A stretch of DNA of 64,000 nt from Heterocephalus glaber (GCF_000247695.1 NW_004624734.1:15352946-15416945), one strand, 5' to 3'; numbered from the stretch's first letter, positions 44,672-57,477 are shown. The notes: a model not told the origin generated them from the letters alone. Translations and numbers: made by a program.

Positions 44672-46457
44672 GGAGGAGGGAAATCAAGTTGAAAAATACT
44701 GAGTCAATACACTTTTCCCAGGACTTTTTTGGCGCAGAACAATTCACTGAACGCACATTAGGTGTACAGTCCTTCTGAGTTGTGCCTGGCTGGTGGCTAT
44801 CTTCCAAGTTCAAACAGTGATCTCTGCCACATAAAATGCTTGCTTAGTATCTTTCTTTCTATATCACAGTTTTACTTAGCTTCTCCCTCATAAATCCTGT
44901 GATTTGATTAAATCTACTCAACCAAAATATAATATTGATGATGCCATAAATCAGTTATTTTTAATGTTCCAAGCACAAAGTGATGGTAATACATTTAGTT
45001 CTTCATTGGAAATATTGTAGAGGAACGAGGCTGTAAATGACTTCTGTTACTGCTTTTGGTGCTGATGTGGGCATTTATTAACTCTAGAGTGTATTTCCTT
45101 CATAAAACTGGAAGGTTCCCAACATGTTCACCAAACAAAAATACTTTGTCAATGTATTGAGCATTTAAAAATATTTGATAATTCCTTCACAATTTTTCCT
45201 GGTTTCTCCTAAAGTTTTTATGGTCTAAAACTATACGATCATGTTTTGTTTTTAATGTAAAAACTTTAAATGCAAAGAAAGCTCTATTTAGTGACAATAA
45301 AAGAAAAGTTGTTGACAACAAAAGGAAGCATCTTGATGCAGTTTAAAGAAAACCAATATCAGTAGAAAGTGAGAAATTATTCATACTGCTTTGGGAGCCA
45401 ATAATTCTAGTTTTAAATTCCAGCATTTTTAACTTTAGAAGTATGTGGGCTTGAGCTCTTATTTTCTCCTTTGTGAAATGAGTATAAAAGCATCCAACAC
45501 ATAAGAATATTGAAGAGATGGAGAGCTGCTGGGAGTAGGGATAGGCACACAAACTAACAGAGTTCTTAATTGAGATAGTTGATAAATTAATCAAGATGTT
45601 CAATCACATATTATGAGCTGCATGAGGAAAAGCACCACATACTTCACCAGTTGTACTAAATACTGAAAAAAATAATCATTGACTGGAAGTCAAAGTCGAC
45701 ATCTGCTTCCAAAACGATTACAAAGCAAATCAACTGGGGAGTCCATAAAGCATAGATCTTGCCTGAGCAGTGTCAGATTTGAAGACAAGAGCTGTTCAGT
45801 TTTGCCCAAAGGATAGAATCATTTCCCCTTCTCATGATGGACAACTAGTATTAATATCACAGTGTGTCACAAAAAGAAAGACCAAAAATAAGCAGTCAAT
45901 ATCCTCAATACTAATTAATAAAACTTGTTTTAATATTAAAGAATTTCTTAGACTTCAGGTAGCATAAACAAGCAATATTAACGGTACAATTTGCTTTCTT
46001 CCTCCTTCCTTTAAAATATTAAATTCTATATTGTAGAAACTAAGACTGGCTTCCAGAAATCTCTGACATTTGGCTTATTTGAATTTGCATGAAGCTCAAA
46101 TTGGTTGGGCAGAGTCGTGCTTTAATAGATGCCTCCTATGGAGGAAAATCTGTTTGTTTTATGTAAATGGAATGCATTTACTACTTTCTATCCCTTCAAT
46201 TTGTAGAGCTGGACATAACTTGCACATTATGTATATTTTTCTAGTTGAGAATTCCGTTTTCATTTTTTAACAAGCTATTATACCAGAAAGTGAGTCATGG
46301 TATGAATACCTCCCTAACCCTGTAGGAATAGTATTGGGGAAACTAAAAGGTACTGATCTAAGGAACTAAAACAGACTTGTGAGCAATGTTTATTGAGTTT
46401 TTTTAAAAAATAAATTTCCAAAACTAAGTCTTAGATTGTCATAAAATAGAGTTACAG
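44672..46457. other. Intergenic DNA; possible MIR at 45395-45510
   Basis: At 45395-45510, CCAATAATTCTAGTTTTAAA, ATTTTCTCCTTTGTGAAATG and AGTATAAAAGCATCC loosely follow MIR. Otherwise no gene or repeat recognised. ORFs at 45343-45603 (minus) and 46070-46270 (plus) show no domains. Confidence 0.4.
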
Positions 46458-46494
46458 TAGGCGGCAAAACCACTGAGCTAAATCCCCAGCCCCC
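46458..46494 (-). mobile_element. ID SINE 5' fragment only (about 37 bp)
   Basis: The complement reads GGGGCTGGGGATTTAGCTC then AGTGGTTTTGCCGCCTAC and stops. The A-box half is nearly perfect, but the B-box, body and A-tail are absent. SINE truncation by L1 machinery normally loses the 5' end, so a 3'-truncated, tail-less copy is unusual. Confidence 0.85.
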
Positions 46495-47019
46495 AGAATA
46501 TTTCTAAATATTTTTTCCCTCCTGGATAGTTCTTGGGAGATTATAATACTGGACATAAAGCTAGGACATGAAGCTTCCATGTCACTTGATTTCATTGAAT
46601 ATTTTGGGGAGGAAGCTGTCTTTTGCAGTGGAATCCATAGGACCATTCATTTAACTTTTAGAAAATCAAATTGGATAATCTATAGTACTTTTTTCATTGT
46701 GCTGTTATTTGTTTTTCTGAAATCTTTTCTTCCTCCACAACATCAGATGGAAGGATAACCATAATTGGAGTTCCTGTTTAAGTTGACTGCTCTTTAAACA
46801 ATACTTGCTCACAAAATGTGAGCTTAGATGAGAGAGTAGGCACAGATTATTAACCTTTAAAGAGAGAATTAAACTTCATAACCATTGATCAGTATCTCTG
46901 AGAACTGTGTTGGAACAGTTTATCGATTAAAAATTTGGTAGATATTTGAAAAATAGTTTCAAGTTAAATCTTTCATAAGAAAAAAATTAACATGGCAATA
47001 AGAAAATGAAAAATCTGAT

Positions 47020-47720
47020 TTAAAAATGGGCAAAAGCTCTTAACACATATCATCAAAGAAGATAAATACATGACAAACATAAGCATTAGGAAGTTTAAGA
47101 GTTTATGATTAGAAAATTGCAAATAAAAACAGATAATCAATGAGAAAGCATTGCAAATCTATTACACTGGCCACCATCCAAATCTCTGAGAACACCAAAT
47201 GCTGATGAGGATGTGGAGCAATGGGAATTCTCATTCATTGTTGGTAGGAATACAAAATGATACAGTCAAAATAACTGCTTAGCAACAAAAGGCAGTTTAG
47301 TGAATCCTTACAAAAATAAGCATACTCAATATTTATCTAAAAGAATTGAAACCTTAAGTAAATGTTATATCAGCTTTATTTTATAGTGGTAAAAACTAGG
47401 AAGCAACCATAATATCCCATAGTAGGGAAATGGATGAATAAAATGCAATGCATCCATACAGTGGAATATTAATTAGCTTTCAAAAGAAATGAACTACCAA
47501 ACCAAGAAAAATATATGAAAAATGTTAAATGCATGTCACTAAATGAAAGAAGGCAATCTGAGGAGGCTAGAAAATGTATAAATGTATGAACTCATATGTA
47601 GGGCATTTGGGAAAAAATAAAACTATGGATAGAGTAAAAAAAATATCAGCAGTTACCAGAAGTTAGGGGAAAGGAAGGATGAATACACAGAACCCAGTGG
47701 ATGGCTAGGGCAGAGAAAAT
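47020..47720 (+). mobile_element. Ancient L1 fragment (late ORF2/3' region)
   Basis: AAAAATGGGCAAAAGCTCTT, ATTAGAAAATTGCAAATAAA, TGATGAGGATGTGGAGCAAT, GTTGGTAGGAATACAAAATG, CATACAGTGGAATATTAATT and GAACTCATATGTAGGGCATT follow sense L1M order. No usable reading frame. Confidence 0.88.
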
Positions 47721-47829
47721 CTTTTGCATGCTTTGTAATAATGGATGTATGTCAGCATACTTTTCCAAAACTCATAAGAGGTACTGTGTTTGTGAGATTT
47801 TTGTCACTAAAAATTCTGAAATAATCAAA

Positions 47830-48170
47830 TTACAAAGGCAGAAAGCTTGTTGTGGTGCACTCTTTTGGAGATTACAGTTCATGATCAGTGAGTCCCACCC
47901 ATTTAGGACTATGGTAAGGCCCCATATTATGGTGGGAGCACGGCAGAGCACATACCACTGACATTTACAAGCCAAGGAGGAAAAGAAAGAAGAGGAAGAT
48001 ACCAGAGTCCTACAAGAGCCTTTAAGGGTACATCCTCAATGACCTAGTCTTCCTAGTAGAATTCACCTCTTAAAAATTCCACCACTCCTCAAGAGCACAA
48101 GGATGGGGACCAAACTTTTAACATATGGGCCTTTAGGGGACATCCAAGATCCGAGCCATAGCATCTACAA
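47830..48170 (-). mobile_element. MaLR-like LTR, antisense
   Basis: AGGCAGAAAGCTTGTTGTGG, GTGGGAGCACGGCAGAGC, CATCCTCAATGACCTAGTC, CAAGAGCACAAGGATGGGG and GCCTTTAGGGGACATCCAAG followed by GAGCCATAGCA follow an antisense MaLR LTR. Confidence 0.6.
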
Positions 48171-48534
48171 GAAGAATGAATCCCAATGTAAACTGTGGAC
48201 TTTGAGCAACAATGATATGTCACTGTGATATGTCACAGATTATAACAAACATTCCGCTTGGATGGGGGTAGATTGATAGTAAGGGAATCATGTAAGGCAC
48301 AGGGTATATGGAAATTCCCTGCACTTTCCAACTCCATTTTCATATGAAACTAAATTTCCTAAAAATAGTGTGGTTAAGTTTCCATGAAAAATAACTTATA
48401 TAAGATAATATAGAAAGAAAAAAACTTCTGAATATTTGATTATATATTTGAGGATCACAAAAGTTTGCAATGAAGTATATTCAATGGCACGTATGCATAC
48501 TCAACACAATTTAAATATTTATTCACAGTCTTAT

Positions 48535-48660
48535 ATATTCAGAAAAAATATTTATTGATGCATACTTTTGGTCAATTAAATAAGATATTGTCTCTGATCT
48601 CAAGGATCTCAGGGTTCAAGGGGAAAAACACACCATTAAGTAATCATAAAGGAGTAAAAG
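48535..48660. mobile_element. L2/MIR-age repeat fragment
   Basis: AAATATTTATTGATGCATAC...GTCTCTGATCTCAAGGATCTC resembles the AACAAATATTTATTGAGC...CTCATGGAGCTTACA element also seen at 15480. Confidence 0.45.
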
Positions 48661-50820
48661 TTTTATTTCAAATGCTCATGCCACTATGAAAGCTTAATGT
48701 GAAAAATCTGCATATAAAAACCTCTCAGAATTCTGAGGTCAGGGAAATTTACCTGGAGGCTGTTGGGTTGTGAACATTGAGCCTCAGAATTTACTTTCAG
48801 TGAACAGCTCATCTCTGAAAAGTTAAGTGCACCTTACACATCTTAATAGGAGAGAGCGACCTAGGTAGCAGAAGTCCCTGATATAACTCTGCATTGTGCA
48901 TTTCTACAAATTTAGTGGTTTTTGGTATTGTTCTGGTTGTACTTTTTAAACTTTATAGAATACTTCCTCACTGAAACAATGACCGAGTAAGAAATGAGAA
49001 AGGAAGCGAGTGATATCTGTGGATTCTACACTGCCCACTGGGCAAATGTGAGAGTTTGAGTTTGGTCTCTATTAGAGCTTTCAATTGTGCTTGTATTTTT
49101 GCAAAGGCATATGGAAGCCACAATGCATATGTAAAGAGTTTATAGGGGATTTGAAATGGGTGGGTTAGAATTACGAAACATGGACTGTCCCTTGGGCTGA
49201 TTTGAACTTCATCAAAACACTTACGAATGACTAGCCAACCACTGGACAAAAGTTTCATTGATGCCTGTTGCCTTCTTTGAACACTAGAATGAGCACCTTA
49301 GAGATATCTAGACAATCCTTCCAAATATGTTATCTGAATTAATTCCATTACTATGAATGGCATGTCTGAGGTAGGTGTAGGGTGGACATCACTGTGTACT
49401 ACTTGCCAAAAAGTCATGTTGACCCAGTTCTCAGTTCTACTTCTATAATATTCACTCTAGTGATAGCTTATAAACATGTACAGCAAACACACTGACATTT
49501 CCGTTTCTTCCTCATCTTCTCTTTCTTCAGAGACACACATTCTTTGGTGGTGTCAGACTAAGCTACACATTGTATTCTCATAGCTAACCAGATCCTTTGT
49601 GAGTATATATGAAAGGAGAATTTTCTGGTTTATTTTTATTGTATTTACTTTAGATCATTTGAAATATGGAAACATTCTTTCACTCCACCATATCCATTTT
49701 ATATGTGTATAGCAATTAGTGTTTGGATTACAATATAAAATGGCAGATAAATATGTTATTATCCCAAGATTTGCATAATTAGTTTAAGTGCAATACATTC
49801 ACTTTTGAAAATGTCCATACTCAGTCTAAATGCTGCCAGGGTATTTTTTCCCCTCCTCTCTGGGATTGAATCTCTGTTTTGTGTCTCTTCTCAGACACAC
49901 AATTAGTTATAGCAGGTATATTATAACAGTCTTACAGCCTACATCACCAAATCTTCCTTAAACATCACTTTAGCAAAGTAAACCCAGGCAATTCTGTTCA
50001 CCTTTCCTAAATGCTTGTAACTTTCGTATTTTTACAGTTCGTTCAGGCTCAGCACAGATGGGATTTGTCAAATGAGAACCAGATGAAAGCGAACAGGGTT
50101 CTCACCCTCCAAACCTATAGGCAGGAAGAGGCAGACCTGGCTCTGGGCTGTAACCAGATCTGATTATGCAGTGGAAGTGTGTTTCCAATCACTGCGGAGT
50201 TACCTTTCATTAGAGACTCAAATCGACATTCTATTTTTCTGTTCATAATTTGACGTGGTAGGAGGAAAAGTGGGCTTTCAAATCTCAAATCGTCTCCACC
50301 TAAGATGAAGAATGTTAGCACTCTGCCTTCACGAGGGTGTTTGGATTTGTAGTCTATTTTACAAATCCTGTTTAACATACAGTTAAATAATAATGTAAAT
50401 ATGTGACATAATCTCCCCAAGCTACAAACTTTCACTGGCCCTGGTGATTTCCTCCCCTTGGAATTTTAAATTTGATTTCTGTTACCCTTCTTTACTGAAA
50501 TATATATCCATTTCCTTTTCAGTTGTAATTTGCTAAATGGTCATTTAATTTGTAATGTCTTTTACATTTACTTGGAAAAATTCTTAATGAAACAAAAATA
50601 GTGCTTGCTGAAAAATGTATCATTCTAATTCTGTGGCCAATATATCTTGAATTTATTTTTAAATTATATACCTAGTTTATTTCCAAAGTGGCTTCCCAAA
50701 TTGGTACAGGTTGAAATCAGTGGAGAAGATTTGCAGCATTAAGACTCCATCCCTAGACGATCTAAGGTAACAGGTCACAAATAGAAACAGGACATTTGTA
50801 GCTTTTAAAAATTTCTTCCT
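48661..50820. other. Mostly unique DNA; CpG-retaining segment at 50040-50350
   Basis: No recognised repeat. Positions 50040-50350 keep several CpGs (AAAGCGAAC, CTGCGGAG, AATCGACA, TGACGTGG, AATCGTCT, CACGAGG) in an AT-rich setting and overlap a 106-codon minus ORF (50115-50435) with no recognised domain. This could be a regulatory element, or chance. Confidence 0.35.
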
Positions 50821-50927
50821 CTCACTGTAATCCCAGCACTTGGGAAGCTGAGGCAGGAGGGTTTCAGTGAGTTGAAGGCCAGCCTGAATTACATAGTGAG
50901 AGTGTCTCAAAAACAAAACCAACAACG
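50821..50927 (+). mobile_element. B1 SINE, 5'-truncated
   Basis: CTGTAATCCCAGCACTTGGG, AAGCTGAGGCAGGAGGG, AAGGCCAGCCTGAATTACAT, GTGTCTCAAAAACAAAACC. The first about 20 bp of B1 are missing. The A-rich tail runs straight into an L1 fragment. Confidence 0.92.
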
Positions 50928-51215
50928 ATATACCACAGCGATATATGTGCACCCATGTTTACAGTGGTACAGTTCGGCATAGCGAAAGGTTGGAAACAGG
51001 CCAAGTGCCCATCAACTGGAAATTGGATAAAGAAGGTGTGGGTTTTTTTTTTTAATAAAATGAAGTACTATTCAGCCATAAAGAATGAAAAACTAGAGTC
51101 ATTTATAGCTAAATGGATGCATATCGAGGCCATACTTTTAAGTGAAATAAATAGGACACACGTGTAAATACCGAATAGTTTCTCTAGTGTGAGAAACTGA
51201 GAGTGTAATTAAGGA
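50928..51215 (+). mobile_element. L1 ORF2 C-terminal fragment
   Basis: Sense L1 of the same family as the 7.45 and 44.1 kb copies: GCGATATATGTGCACCCATG, AAGTGCCCATCAACTGG, AGCCATAAAGAATGAAAAAC, GTGAAATAAATAGGACACACG. One frame stays open for 70 codons (50955-51167) with KCPSTGNWIKKVW and MKYYSAIKNEKLE. It ends before the polypurine 3' UTR and has no A-tail, so it is cut at both ends. Confidence 0.92.
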
Positions 51216-51979
51216 TACACACGGATGAAATGGCCTAATAACATATTTCTCAGATTGTGTTTCCATCGCGTGTCATATGACTGTATCGAAATTTAAATTA
51301 AGGAGAAGTTTGGCTTATGTGAAGTCCAACTGGAGGTTTTTTCCAGACCACTATTTGTTCAGTGTTGGTTTTGGGGATCTTTCTGAAACAAATCAGATCC
51401 TCTGATGTCTTGGTGCTTGAGATGCTTTTTTAAGTTATATGCAAAAATGTTTAAGTGCTTTTCAGTTCTGTTTTGGTTGAGTTCTACTGTATTTGAATAT
51501 TATTGTAATTTTTCCCTTGCATTGCTCTTCTTTGAATGGTTTTAATCTTTGCATGTGTGTGTGTTTGATAATAAAGTTATTTAAAACAAAGAAACAAACA
51601 AACAAGACAAATCTCTTAATCCATCCTAATATGCAACTTAGCCTGAGAATCAGACCTAGGACCTCAATCTTTCTTTCTTGAAAGGGTGTACTTTTGTGTT
51701 GCAAAATGTTGAAAATGCAGAAAGCACAGTCACTCTTGGACACCTGTCTTTCTTCATGTGTCCTTCCTTCTTCTATAAAAGGAGAAATAAAAGACAGAGT
51801 TTTTAAGTTGTTAGCCAGGCATGATTACAATGGATGGTGTAGATTTCATTTCATATTATTTAAGAAAACTTAAGCAGAAAAAAATCATGGTTTTCAAATC
51901 TAAATATTGTATTATAATACCTGGGTTTTCTTCAATAATTATAATTCTGCTCAGTGGCTGTCACTGTTATATTAGAGAT
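51216..51979. other. Intergenic DNA, no gene recognised
   Basis: Contains a short GTGTGTGTG run and an (AAAC)n-like stretch near 51587-51605. Nothing else identified. Confidence 0.4.
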
Positions 51980-52073
51980 GGGCCAGGGATTTAGCTCAGT
52001 GGTTTCGCAGCCTGCTGCACAAGTGCAAGGACCTGAGTTTGATCCCTGGGATCAAAAAAAAAAAACAAAACAA
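51980..52073 (+). mobile_element. ID SINE
   Basis: GGGCCAGGGATTTAGCTCAG head, GAGTTTGATCCCTGGGATC and an A12 tail with (CAAAA)n. No clear target-site duplication seen. Confidence 0.94.
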
Positions 52074-52924
52074 AAAGAGAGAGAGTGCATCATGATAGTC
52101 AGGTTTTATCATTAATAGAATGGCTAAATATTTTATTAGAAATAATTGTAAAATCAACTCTTAACTAATAGGGATACTATGAATTTTTAATATCTGCACT
52201 TGGAAAACTTAATTGTAATTTTTTTTAATGTTTTATCAAATTCTGAGCTAATAAATATATGGTATTAGATTTATTAAAATAATGTGTAATTGATTTCACA
52301 AGTTTTAATGTCAGTGTATCATACTTCCATATAGGTTTCCTCTCTTCTTTCCTATATTACTATTTATTTGTCTCATATTTAAAATAACAAAAATATTGTG
52401 GAACAAATTGGACATCATTTAGAAAAATTTGAAAAAAACCCCAAGATATTTTGCTATTTAGATTCAGACACGTGAAGATTAGAATTCCTATAATTTGTGT
52501 TATTTTTAGTTATTCTGATACACAGATGAGGTTAAGAAGCTCCAACGTTGTCTAGAGAGATAGTGAATATGATCAAACAGTAAATTAATCTATAAAATAA
52601 ACAATGGAATTTAAAATGTTTAATGTGTTGTATTTAAATGACCAACTATAGAGAAGATTGGAAACCACATCGTGGGGTGGGGTGGCTGTGTGTAAATAAC
52701 TTAGAGAAGAAACTACTACTTTACTATGGTAGACATTAATAGTAAAAATTATAATAGGGCCATATTTAGAAATAAAAAACATCTCAGAGACAGAAAATTT
52801 TAAAAAATGAAAACAAGAGGACATTTGGTAAAGTAATGACTATAGCCTTCTCCTAGATTTCAGAAGAAAACATTCATAGGCCGTATGTTTCTACCAGAAA
52901 AAAGTGAGGGAAAAGGACAAGACA
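52074..52924. other. Intergenic DNA, no gene recognised
   Basis: Very AT-rich. ORF at 52585-52824 (minus) lacks recognisable features. Confidence 0.4.
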
Positions 52925-53110
52925 GAGAGTCATGGCTTCCTAGTTTGACTCCTGATTTATCATGTGGTGTATAATATTAGGCATATTGCTAACACTCCCA
53001 TATATCAAACTATGCTTCTAATATGTGTCATTTTCATGGGTGTTGTGAAAACAATGAAATGTTACCCCATGTAAAGTGCTTTGTAAATTATACTGGTGCT
53101 CTCAAATATA
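52925..53110 (+). mobile_element. MIR SINE, decayed
   Basis: TTGACTCCTGATTTATCATG, ATTTTCATGGGTGTTGTGAA and CCATGTAAAGTGCTTTGTAA follow the MIR core and tail (GGTTGTTGTGAGGAT, TGTAAAGCGCTTAG). Confidence 0.6.
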
Positions 53111-53340
53111 AGTAGAACCATTTAACTCAAAGTGGGATTCTGGATTTTGACAAGAATGGGAGGTTGATTAATATCTCATGTGGACATTCATTTGGAGAAG
53201 TACTGATCTAAAAGGGTGTGATACAAGCAATAGACAAAGTCCTTCATCTTGGAAATAATCAGCTTTAAATTAGATTGGTTAATGCTTAAGCTAAATCATA
53301 GCTGCATCTTCTTTCTCCTGCTCTCTAAGTCTACAATGTT

Positions 53341-53655
53341 GTAATGGTCAGCTTTTCCTTTGCTGGGACAAAACTAACATGGGCAGCTTAAAGGAGAAGT
53401 TTATTTTGGTTCATTTTATTAGTCATCAGGCTGTAAAGCAGAAACAGCATGCAAGAAAAGGTCAGTAAAAGAAATGTGTTCACCTCATGGGAGTCAGGAA
53501 ACAAAGAAAGAGGCAGAGAGACCTAGAGGAAGGAACCAGGAACTAGATATGATCCAAAGTTTACACCTCCAGGACTTAACCAGAAGTGTGCTTTACAAAT
53601 CCTCTAGCAGTTTCTTAGGCTAATCAGTTTGACAATCAAGATTCGCCATCACAGA
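53341..53655 (-). mobile_element. MaLR-type LTR, antisense
   Basis: TAATGGTCAGCTTTTCCTTTG, CTGGGACAAAACTAACATGG, AGGAGAAGTTTATTTTGG, ACCTCATGGGAGTCAGGAAA and CAGTTTGACAATCAAGATTC follow the same antisense LTR order as 20980-21368 and 22824-23166. Confidence 0.75.
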
Positions 53656-55434
53656 TCAGAACCATTTTAGAGGTCCTCTGAGGAGCTCTAGTGCCCTGTG
53701 TATGTGTAGCAATCAGTTCTGAGAGACATTTTGATTTAATTTGAACTGATATAATTGTTGGTAATGAGTTCTACTTTGAAATGTTTGTTTGGAGTATTTT
53801 TTCAATACTACTCTCATTCTCCAGCATTCAACATTTTTCCTCCAAGGAGAAGAGGTAGGGATTGCTATCCCTGTATCTTATCTCCACAGTACCATATAAT
53901 AGACTTGGTCTATGTCAAATGCTGTTCAGCACAAGTATAGTATAGGAATAACCAGTTGAGAACTTTTAGAGTGAGTGGTGTTTGAATCCTCCTTAAACTC
54001 TGATAAAAACATCTAATGAGCAGAACCACAGTGTATAAAACCATGCAAGAAAAGTGAATAATATAATTTCAACTTGCATACCATTTTTAAATTTTCTAAT
54101 TTTATCATTAATTCTTTTCGCTATATGACTAATACCTAATTTGAAAATGATTAGCTTTGTTCTTCACAATGAGAGTGGTTAGCTGTGATGTAAAGGAGAG
54201 AAGCAATTGTCATCAATCATCCATTGGGCAGCTAAATAACCAGATGCACTGTAGAGCCATAAGGCAACCAAGTGTGTGATCCATGTGGTCACAGTCAGGT
54301 ATGCAACAAATGCTGACAACCTGACGACACCTACTAGGATTGAGAAAGAAGGAAAATATGAAGGACTTTCTTTAAAATCCTTGGCATAGAGCTCTTTGAC
54401 TTTATACTGGACAGGTGGATAGAGTACTTGCACAATTTATATTTTATTTGGGAATTGCTCCCTGAACAATCACCTTCAGTCATTAAGAGGGACAAGTTGC
54501 ATTGAGCAACTGTCTACCTTCTTCCTAACTCAGCTCTATTTCTCATTTGCAATCAAGGTCCTGATTTCCATTATCTATTCTAATTTCAGGGATGTAAATG
54601 TGGATTTTTGTTTGGATATATTTAATCAATCATCATATTTTTCACCTTAATTTGGACACCTATATATAAGCTTGCCTCTCTTCTTTCAAAACTTTTGGTC
54701 ACTCAAAATATAATAATTTTAGGCAATCATTTTCGAAACAACTTATGGTTGTATGATTTACATACTACAAGTTTCATCAGCTGTAAATTTAAATTCAATG
54801 ATTGTCAGGATATTTAAAGAGTTGGGTAAACCATCATTGTAATTTTTAGAATGTTTTCATCACTCCCCACAGCAATCTTGTATCCATTAGAAATCACTTC
54901 TCACACCACTGTCGCCCAGCCTTAGGCAATCACTAATGTACTTTGTGTCTCTATAGATGTGCTTATAATTGTTGCTACATAATTTAATGAGTCCTGAAGG
55001 ACTCCCTTTTTCTCTCTAAATTGCTCACCACCTAATCTCTATCTTTTCAATATGAAGTTCTGTATCTTGTATGAGGTTCAGGAATGTTAGTTATTAGAAT
55101 TTTGTATGTATTTGTACGTATTTGTATTTGTATGTATTTTTCAAAGTCCAGTTAGTCATTCTCAAATTATTTAATATGTTGTTCTTTATTCTCTGCTGAA
55201 TTTCCTTCCATCATTTAGCAGTAAAAGAAGGGGCATAGTAGCAAATCAGGAACATATCAAGTATGACATCATTTTATTTCCACCTCTGAATTATTAGATT
55301 CTATATATCTGAGACTTCCCACGAATGAAATGCCATACCTGGTCTTTGATTGGCTAGATTTCCTCTTTCATCCCAAACTAGGATTAGTTATCAGTGAAAC
55401 ATTCCTTCCCATTCATATGCACTTCCAAAACTTT
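53656..55434. other. Intergenic DNA, no gene recognised
   Basis: Contains only the small TGTATTTG tandem repeat at 55103-55141. ORFs at 53755-53940 and 54179-54433 show no domains. Confidence 0.4.
55103..55141 (+). repeat. Short tandem repeat (TGTATTTG-like)
   Basis: Imperfect units TTGTATGTA, TTTGTACGTA, TTTGTATTTG, TATGTATT. Confidence 0.8.
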
Positions 55435-55445
55435 CCAGATTATTC

Positions 55446-55548
55446 CACTGGTTTTTTTTGTTTTTTTTTTTTGGTATCTGGGATTGAACTCGGGTCCTTG
55501 CGCTTGTGCAGCAGGCAATGAAACCACTGAGCTAAATCCCCGGCCCTG
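55446..55548 (-). mobile_element. ID SINE, antisense, with 11-bp perfect target-site duplication
   Basis: The complement reads GGGCCGGGGATTTAGCTCAG, then GTGCAGCAG-complement region, GAGTTCAATCCCAGATACC and an A-rich tail. CCAGATTATTC at 55435-55445 recurs exactly near 55549-55559. The exact duplication and intact A-box suggest a young copy. Confidence 0.95.
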
Positions 55549-55559
55549 CCAGATTATTC

Positions 55560-56234
55560 TAAATGCCCTCCCCCCTCTTACACAACACAGAATAGAGGTG
55601 GTATAGAATCAAATAACTTCATCAAGCTTAAATGAGCAAAACACGTCTTGATTTGGGGAATCACTCCAATATTAGTAAATTTTTATGATTCTAATGAATG
55701 AATAAATCTCATTTAAAAAGAACAATTTAAAGTGAATATTCAGATTCTAATGATAAAAATTTATGTGTCTATTATAAATTTGTGAATATTTGATTGAAAG
55801 TAACAGAAACAGACCAAAGAAAACAAGAAAATAGGGACTAGTTCAGGTAAAGAACATACATGCACTCGTAGAATTGATGGATGAGATAAGAAACGTGTCC
55901 CAACATGGACAGATACCAAGGCAGTCATGGAAATATTGGAATGAGAAATTAATAAAGAATGCAGTCGTCAGGATGAATACCTTACAGTGCAGTCTGTGTG
56001 TACCTGTTTATGAGCTAAATTTCAGAGGGGGAGCGATTGGCCCAGTTTTGGTCACATCCCCATCATTCTGTCAGGATTAGCTGCTGTATCTGAAGAGACC
56101 ACATCACTAAATTTGCATTCAAAGACAAGAAGTAATGTTTTTGAAAGTGAATATGTGGTGCTGTTTTCAGACTAAGAAAATGAATGCTAGACTGTTATTA
56201 GCACGTATACTATGTATTTTTCAAAAATGTACAT
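55560..56234. other. Intergenic DNA, no gene recognised
   Basis: No repeat or coding signal named. Confidence 0.4.
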
Positions 56235-56460
56235 AGTCCGTCCTCTGATGTAGGCACTGTTCCAGGCACTTTACATTAGTTACTCATTAAATCTTCACAC
56301 CAAGCTCATGTGGTCGGCACTATTCCTATTGATTCAGTCTATCAGGCCAGAGTGCTAAAGTAACTTTCCTGAAGTCTCCCAGCTTAAAGAAAGAGATGAG
56401 ATTTGGGCATAGTCCATCTCTCCAGTTTCTCCTCTCCACCTACACTGTGACTCCTCTCTT
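56235..56460 (-). mobile_element. MIR SINE, antisense
   Basis: GTAGGCACTGTTCCAGGCAC, TTTACATTAGTTACTCATTA, AATCTTCACACCAAGCTCAT and GCACTATTCCTATTGATTC follow antisense MIR in order. Confidence 0.8.
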
Positions 56461-57477
56461 TGAGCACTGCAAGGAATATTTCATTTTTTCCCCATAAGAA
56501 CCCTGTGAAATGAATCCCTGCTTCGAAAATAAGAAAACTTAACTTGAGGTACTTAGGATTGCTAATCCTCTAAGATTCCAGTACCCAGAAACTCTCATAT
56601 TATACTGGCTTTCTTTACTATTTATATAGCGGTGATTGTTTATATTTGACTAACGGCTTAAAATGTTACCTAAATGCTTAAACAGCTGCTTTCAGATCTC
56701 TGTGCTGTATTTTTTCCCTATGTAACATTTAAAGACAGTTTGTTCTTCTTACAGCTGCATGCATTGCTTCAGAAGAAGGCAAATAGTAAATCTCCAAGGA
56801 ATAGTGTGTGAATAAGACAGACCTTGAGAAAGCTGAATCAAGATGCTGTTTGCATCTTGTCTCTCATTTTCTCTTTTCCCCGATCTTCCTACAGTTATAC
56901 AAAGGAATATTTCCTTCATTCTAAGCATGCCAGAGATCAAATCCCAAGCGGAACAGCCCAATATCTGGTGAGGTTGAAATCTTTCTAATGTCCAACCTGT
57001 CCACAATCTAAGTGAAAAGACAGGATCTTGTTTTCCTGTGTGAATGCAAAACTAATAAGCTAATTATGCATTTATTTTAGACCATGCAAATTTAAAGTTC
57101 AAACACAGACATTCAGTCTTTGCTTAAAATTTTCACTTGCAGGCTTCTTGAAAGGATTTTTTTCCTCAAAAAAAGTTTATCTTAAAGTAACATGGAGACA
57201 TGAGATTTGGGGAGATTTTGTAATCTGCTGCTTTGGGTTACATTTAATACATTGAGTGAAGTCTGACCAGGCTCTCATCATCCTTTTCTAGTGGATGCAA
57301 TGTTCTTTCCAACAGGAGTATAAAATAGTTGCGTGACCATTCTTCAGGCTTGATATAACGTGTGACCAGGGACATGCCATCCCAGAGATGAAGCCGATGA
57401 ATGCTGATTGTGTGGTTCCACTACCCTATGACTTATGGTGATATTACACAATGGCTGAGTGTGTCCTTTAACAACAG
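56461..57477. other. Intergenic DNA, no gene recognised
   Basis: The 85-codon ORF at 56749-57006 (minus) has no recognised motif. No repeat named. Confidence 0.4.

Noticed and set aside
50115..50435. 106-codon minus-strand ORF
   Set aside because: No recognised motif. The region is interesting for CpG retention, but coding is not supported.
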